Shown here: in pieces, positions 61,375 through 64,000 of the stretch
Layout: each line of letters starts with the position of its first letter
Numbering within the stretch: the first letter of the stretch is position 1
Assembly: GCA_964582055.1 (NCBI GenBank)
Contig: CAZOPT010000001.1
Coordinates: 62,001-126,000 of the forward strand
Length of the DNA stretch: 64,000 nucleotides
Origin: JBKSMP01 sp964582055
GTDB taxonomy: Bacteria; Verrucomicrobiota; Verrucomicrobiia; Opitutales; UBA9783
Direction: 5' to 3'
Program-made: the position numbers and the translations under genes
The notes under the pieces: generated by a model
The model's input: only the letters and a program-made list of their open reading frames with translations
Databases searched by the model: none
Told to the model about the DNA's origin: nothing

Positions 61375-63909
61375 TTAGATGTCTAAGTTAGCCACATTTA
61401 AAGCGTTATCTTCAATAAAGGTACGGCGTGTAGGAACGTCATCTCCCATAAGCATCGTAAAGACTTGTTCCGCTTCTGCTATGTCTTCCATGCGTACTTT
61501 CAACATACGGCGTGTTTTAGGATCCATAGTGGTTTCAAATAACTGTTTAGCATTCATTTCTCCAAGACCCTTGTAGCGTTGGATATGAAGGCCCTTACGA
61601 CCCAATTTTCGTACAGCTTCAATTAGCTCCAAGAGGGAAAGTACTGGTATTTCTACCTCTTTGGCATTTGCAGCTATATCTTTTAGGAAATAACGTGGAT
61701 TTTCGCCCGAAGAAAAACGATTCAGTGTGGTATCTAAAGAGAGAATTTGCTTTAAAAGCTGCGTAATTTGAGTATGTTCAAAAATCTCACTGACAATAAT
61801 ACGTTGTGAAAGTTTTTGACCATCTTGTTCAATTTCTCGAATCGTAGTGCCATTATAAATGTCATCAACGATATTGTTTTCGATATAAAAACGGGAACGT
61901 TCTTCGTCATCCTTCAAAAATTGAAAGTTTTCTTGATTGCCGATACGCATACGAACAACAAATTTGGGAACTTCGCATGTTTCCGGATTAAATGCGTCTA
62001 AATAATGGTCTAAACTGCAGCCATGACGAATGACAGAGGCTCCTAATTGTTCCAATTTTGAGATCAATTCTAGAAGTTTTTGGAAACCTTCTTCGGAAAA
62101 ATTATGATGATCTTGTGCACGAATGAGCTGTATCCCTTCTGAGCCAAGCTCTAACAGGATTTTATTCAGTTGTGCATCATTATCGATATATTGTTCACGT
62201 TTACGCCGCTTAATTTTATATAGAGGTGGTTGTGCGATATAAACATAACCATTTTCGATTAAGCCGCGCATTTGACGAAAGAAAAATGTAAGGAGTAAGG
62301 TGCGAATGTGGGCTCCATCAACGTCTGCATCGGTCATGATAACTACTTTATGGTAGCGTGCTTTGGAAATATCAAAAGCGCCTTCGCCATTTTCTCCAAT
62401 GCCTGTTCCGCAAGCTGTAACGATGGTACGAATTTCTGCATTGCTGAGAACTTTATCTAAACGTGCCTTTTCAACATTAAGAATTTTTCCTTTGATGGGC
62501 AAAATGGCTTGATAACGCCGATCACGACCTTGTTTAGCGGAACCACCAGCGGAATCTCCCTCAACAATAAAGAGTTCACAAAGTTCTGGATTTTTTTCAG
62601 AACAATCAGATAATTTTCCGGGTAATCCGCCTCCAGTTAGAGCGCCTTTGCGTACTGTATCACGGGCTTTACGAGCAGCTTCACGAGCACGAGCAGCTCC
62701 TAAGCATTTCTCAATAATGGCTTTTCCTAAACTTGGATCGGTTTCGAATGCATACTTAAGAGAATCGCCCATGATTTTTTGTACGATGCCATCAACTTCG
62801 CTATTGGAAAGTTTTGTTTTCGTTTGGCCTTCGAAGCGTGGTTCTGGAACTTTTACTGAGATAATTGCGGTTAATCCTTCACGAACGTCTTCACCCATTA
62901 AAGCTGGATCTTTTTCTTTAATGAGGTTGTTGGCTTTACCATAATTATTAATAACACGTGTTAAAGCCGTTCGAAAACCTGATAAATGTGTTCCGCCTTC
63001 AACATTAAAGATAGAATTGGCATAAGCGTAAATTTGCTCGCTGAAACCGTCGTTATATTGCATAGCGACATCTACGCAAATGCGTCCTTGTTTACCTTGA
63101 TGATCGGTTACAACGGAACTTCCTGAAAAGGTAATAGGGTTGTCATGTAATAAATTTTTGCCACGATTTAAGAATGAAACATATTGAGCAATACCTTTCC
63201 CAAATAAGAAAACTTCGCTTTTATCAATCCGTTCATCGGAAAGCTCTATACGTATGCCGGGATTCAGGAAGGCTAATTCTCGTAAACGTTTTGCTAAGAT
63301 TTCGTATTTGAATTCTCGTGTTTCTTCGAAAATTTCTGGGTCAGGTAAAAATGTAATTTTGGTACCTGTTCGTTTACTTTGAGCGATTATGTGAAGGGGT
63401 TGCGTTGTTTTGCCTTGCGAAAAACCCATGTGGTAGACATTACCTTCACGACGTACTTCTACTTCAAAACTTTCAGATACAGCGTTAACGCATTTTGCAC
63501 CCACACCGTGTAACCCTCCTGAAACTTGATAAGCTCCTTTACCAAACTTACCCCCCGCATGTAGATTGGTCATAACAAGTTCGAGAGCTGGAATTTTATA
63601 AATCGGATGAATGTCAACTGGAATACCACGACCATTATCCTCAACTGAACATGAACCGTTTAAGTGCATTGTGACTTTAATCTCGGTGCAATATCCCGCA
63701 AGCGATTCGTCTATCGCATTGTCAACGAGTTCGAATACACAATGATGTAATCCGCGCTCGTTTGTATCTCCAATATACATGTCAGGGCGTTTACGAACCC
63801 CTTCCAATCCTTCCAATTTCTGAATTTTGGAAGCATCATAAACTTCCTCTACTTTTGTAGAAATTTGAATTGCGTCCTCTAAACTCAATTGATTTTCTTC
63901 AGCAACCAT
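61375..63909 (-). CDS. gyrB: DNA gyrase subunit B
   Basis: The 844-residue ATPase subunit, 40 residues longer than in E. coli. GHKL marks are ELVDNAIDESLAGYC, VEDNGRGIPVD and GLHGVGAKCVNA; the toprim region has VEGDSAGGSAKQGRDR and DADVDGAHIRTLLL. An extended stretch (about residues 570-700) precedes the conserved ending QRYKGLGEMNAKQLFETTM. It is followed five bases later by gyrA, so both are made together. Confidence 0.97.
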   Translation of the reverse strand: MVAEENQLSLEDAIQISTKVEEVYDASKIQKLEGLEGVRKRPDMYIGDTNERGLHHCVFELVDNAIDESLAGYCTEIKVTMHLNGSCSVEDNGRGIPVDIHPIYKIPALELVMTNLHAGGKFGKGAYQVSGGLHGVGAKCVNAVSESFEVEVRREGNVYHMGFSQGKTTQPLHIIAQSKRTGTKITFLPDPEIFEETREFKYEILAKRLRELAFLNPGIRIELSDERIDKSEVFLFGKGIAQYVSFLNRGKNLLHDNPITFSGSSVVTDHQGKQGRICVDVAMQYNDGFSEQIYAYANSIFNVEGGTHLSGFRTALTRVINNYGKANNLIKEKDPALMGEDVREGLTAIISVKVPEPRFEGQTKTKLSNSEVDGIVQKIMGDSLKYAFETDPSLGKAIIEKCLGAARAREAARKARDTVRKGALTGGGLPGKLSDCSEKNPELCELFIVEGDSAGGSAKQGRDRRYQAILPIKGKILNVEKARLDKVLSNAEIRTIVTACGTGIGENGEGAFDISKARYHKVVIMTDADVDGAHIRTLLLTFFFRQMRGLIENGYVYIAQPPLYKIKRRKREQYIDNDAQLNKILLELGSEGIQLIRAQDHHNFSEEGFQKLLELISKLEQLGASVIRHGCSLDHYLDAFNPETCEVPKFVVRMRIGNQENFQFLKDDEERSRFYIENNIVDDIYNGTTIREIEQDGQKLSQRIIVSEIFEHTQITQLLKQILSLDTTLNRFSSGENPRYFLKDIAANAKEVEIPVLSLLELIEAVRKLGRKGLHIQRYKGLGEMNAKQLFETTMDPKTRRMLKVRMEDIAEAEQVFTMLMGDDVPTRRTFIEDNALNVANLDI

Positions 63910-63914
63910 AAATT

Positions 63915-63943
63915 ATATATCTATTTGTAACAAACTTCGTCAA
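63915..63943 (-). promoter_or_regulatory. Candidate promoter for gyrB-gyrA
   Basis: On the - strand TTGACG (63938-63943) is followed 17 bases later by ATATAT (63915-63920); TATAAT (63912-63917) lies three bases further on, at spacing 20. The ATG is only a few bases downstream, so the transcript would be nearly leaderless. Confidence 0.4.
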
Positions 63944-64000
63944 TTTTGCAAGGAATCGTTTCAAAATTTTTAGTTTGGGTGCTTTTTTGTTGAAGTTTAG

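Noticed and set aside
63910..64000. Replication origin near gyrB-gyrA
   Set aside because: No DnaA box of the TTATCCACA type, no dnaA, and no AT-rich repeat cluster are seen in the visible part.

Overview
The window is an AT-rich, gene-dense bacterial chromosome segment with about 59 protein genes and no rRNA, tRNA or CRISPR seen. It is Gram-negative (BamA, BamD-like protein, Skp, LpxD, secretin, RND pump). The best taxonomic reading, by inference, is the PVC superphylum and probably Verrucomicrobiota (Opitutae-like). The reasons are a GreA with a very large N-terminal extension, a UhpC-like hexose-phosphate antiporter next to glycogen genes, the gene order bamA-skp-lpxD and rpsF-ssb-rplI-dnaB, a complete F-type (not A/V-type) ATP synthase, and a verrucomicrobial-style secretin N-domain. 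The AT richness, short intergenic gaps and frequent stop/start overlaps suggest a streamlined, possibly host-associated genome.

Region 1-8910 (+ strand) is a compact Mu-like phage head module: the end of a membrane protein, a winged-helix protein, a small helical protein, terminase, DUF935-type portal, gpI-like protease, decoration protein, major capsid, head-tail connector proteins, a 40-residue coiled coil, a putative hub protein and an unknown protein. No transposase, tail tube, sheath, tape measure or fibre is seen inside the window. Every frame is open and most genes overlap or nearly touch. The module stops 22 bp from a chromosomal gene.

Region 8933-17673 (- strand) is a probable single operon: rplY, pth, rpsF, ssb, rplI, dnaB, bamA, skp, lpxD and a divergent PRPP synthetase. 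Region 17778-25659 (+) holds miaB, then rpmF-plsX-fabH with a BamD-like lipoprotein, an ExbB/ExbD-like pair, an unknown inner-membrane protein and malQ. Region 25690-31263 (-) has recD2, greA and glgC. glmS and a Nif3-family gene follow on the + strand, then uhpC on the - strand.

Region 35854-43614 is a split secretion/type IV pilus-type set: prepilin peptidase, two divergent GspE-like ATPases, a secretin and a membrane-anchored unknown protein. Interspersed are an exported tandem-Nudix protein and an FmdB zinc ribbon. No platform protein or major pilin lies here.

Region 43760-51859 has rpsT, a SurA-like chaperone, a thioesterase and the atpBEFHAGDC operon. Region 52122-58896 has a tripartite RND efflux operon and mnmA. 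gyrB-gyrA (-) close the window.

The items most worth a second look are the head-only Mu-like module, the ExbD-like protein without its channel aspartate, the exported double-Nudix protein, the incomplete two-ATPase secretion set, and the short AtpH.
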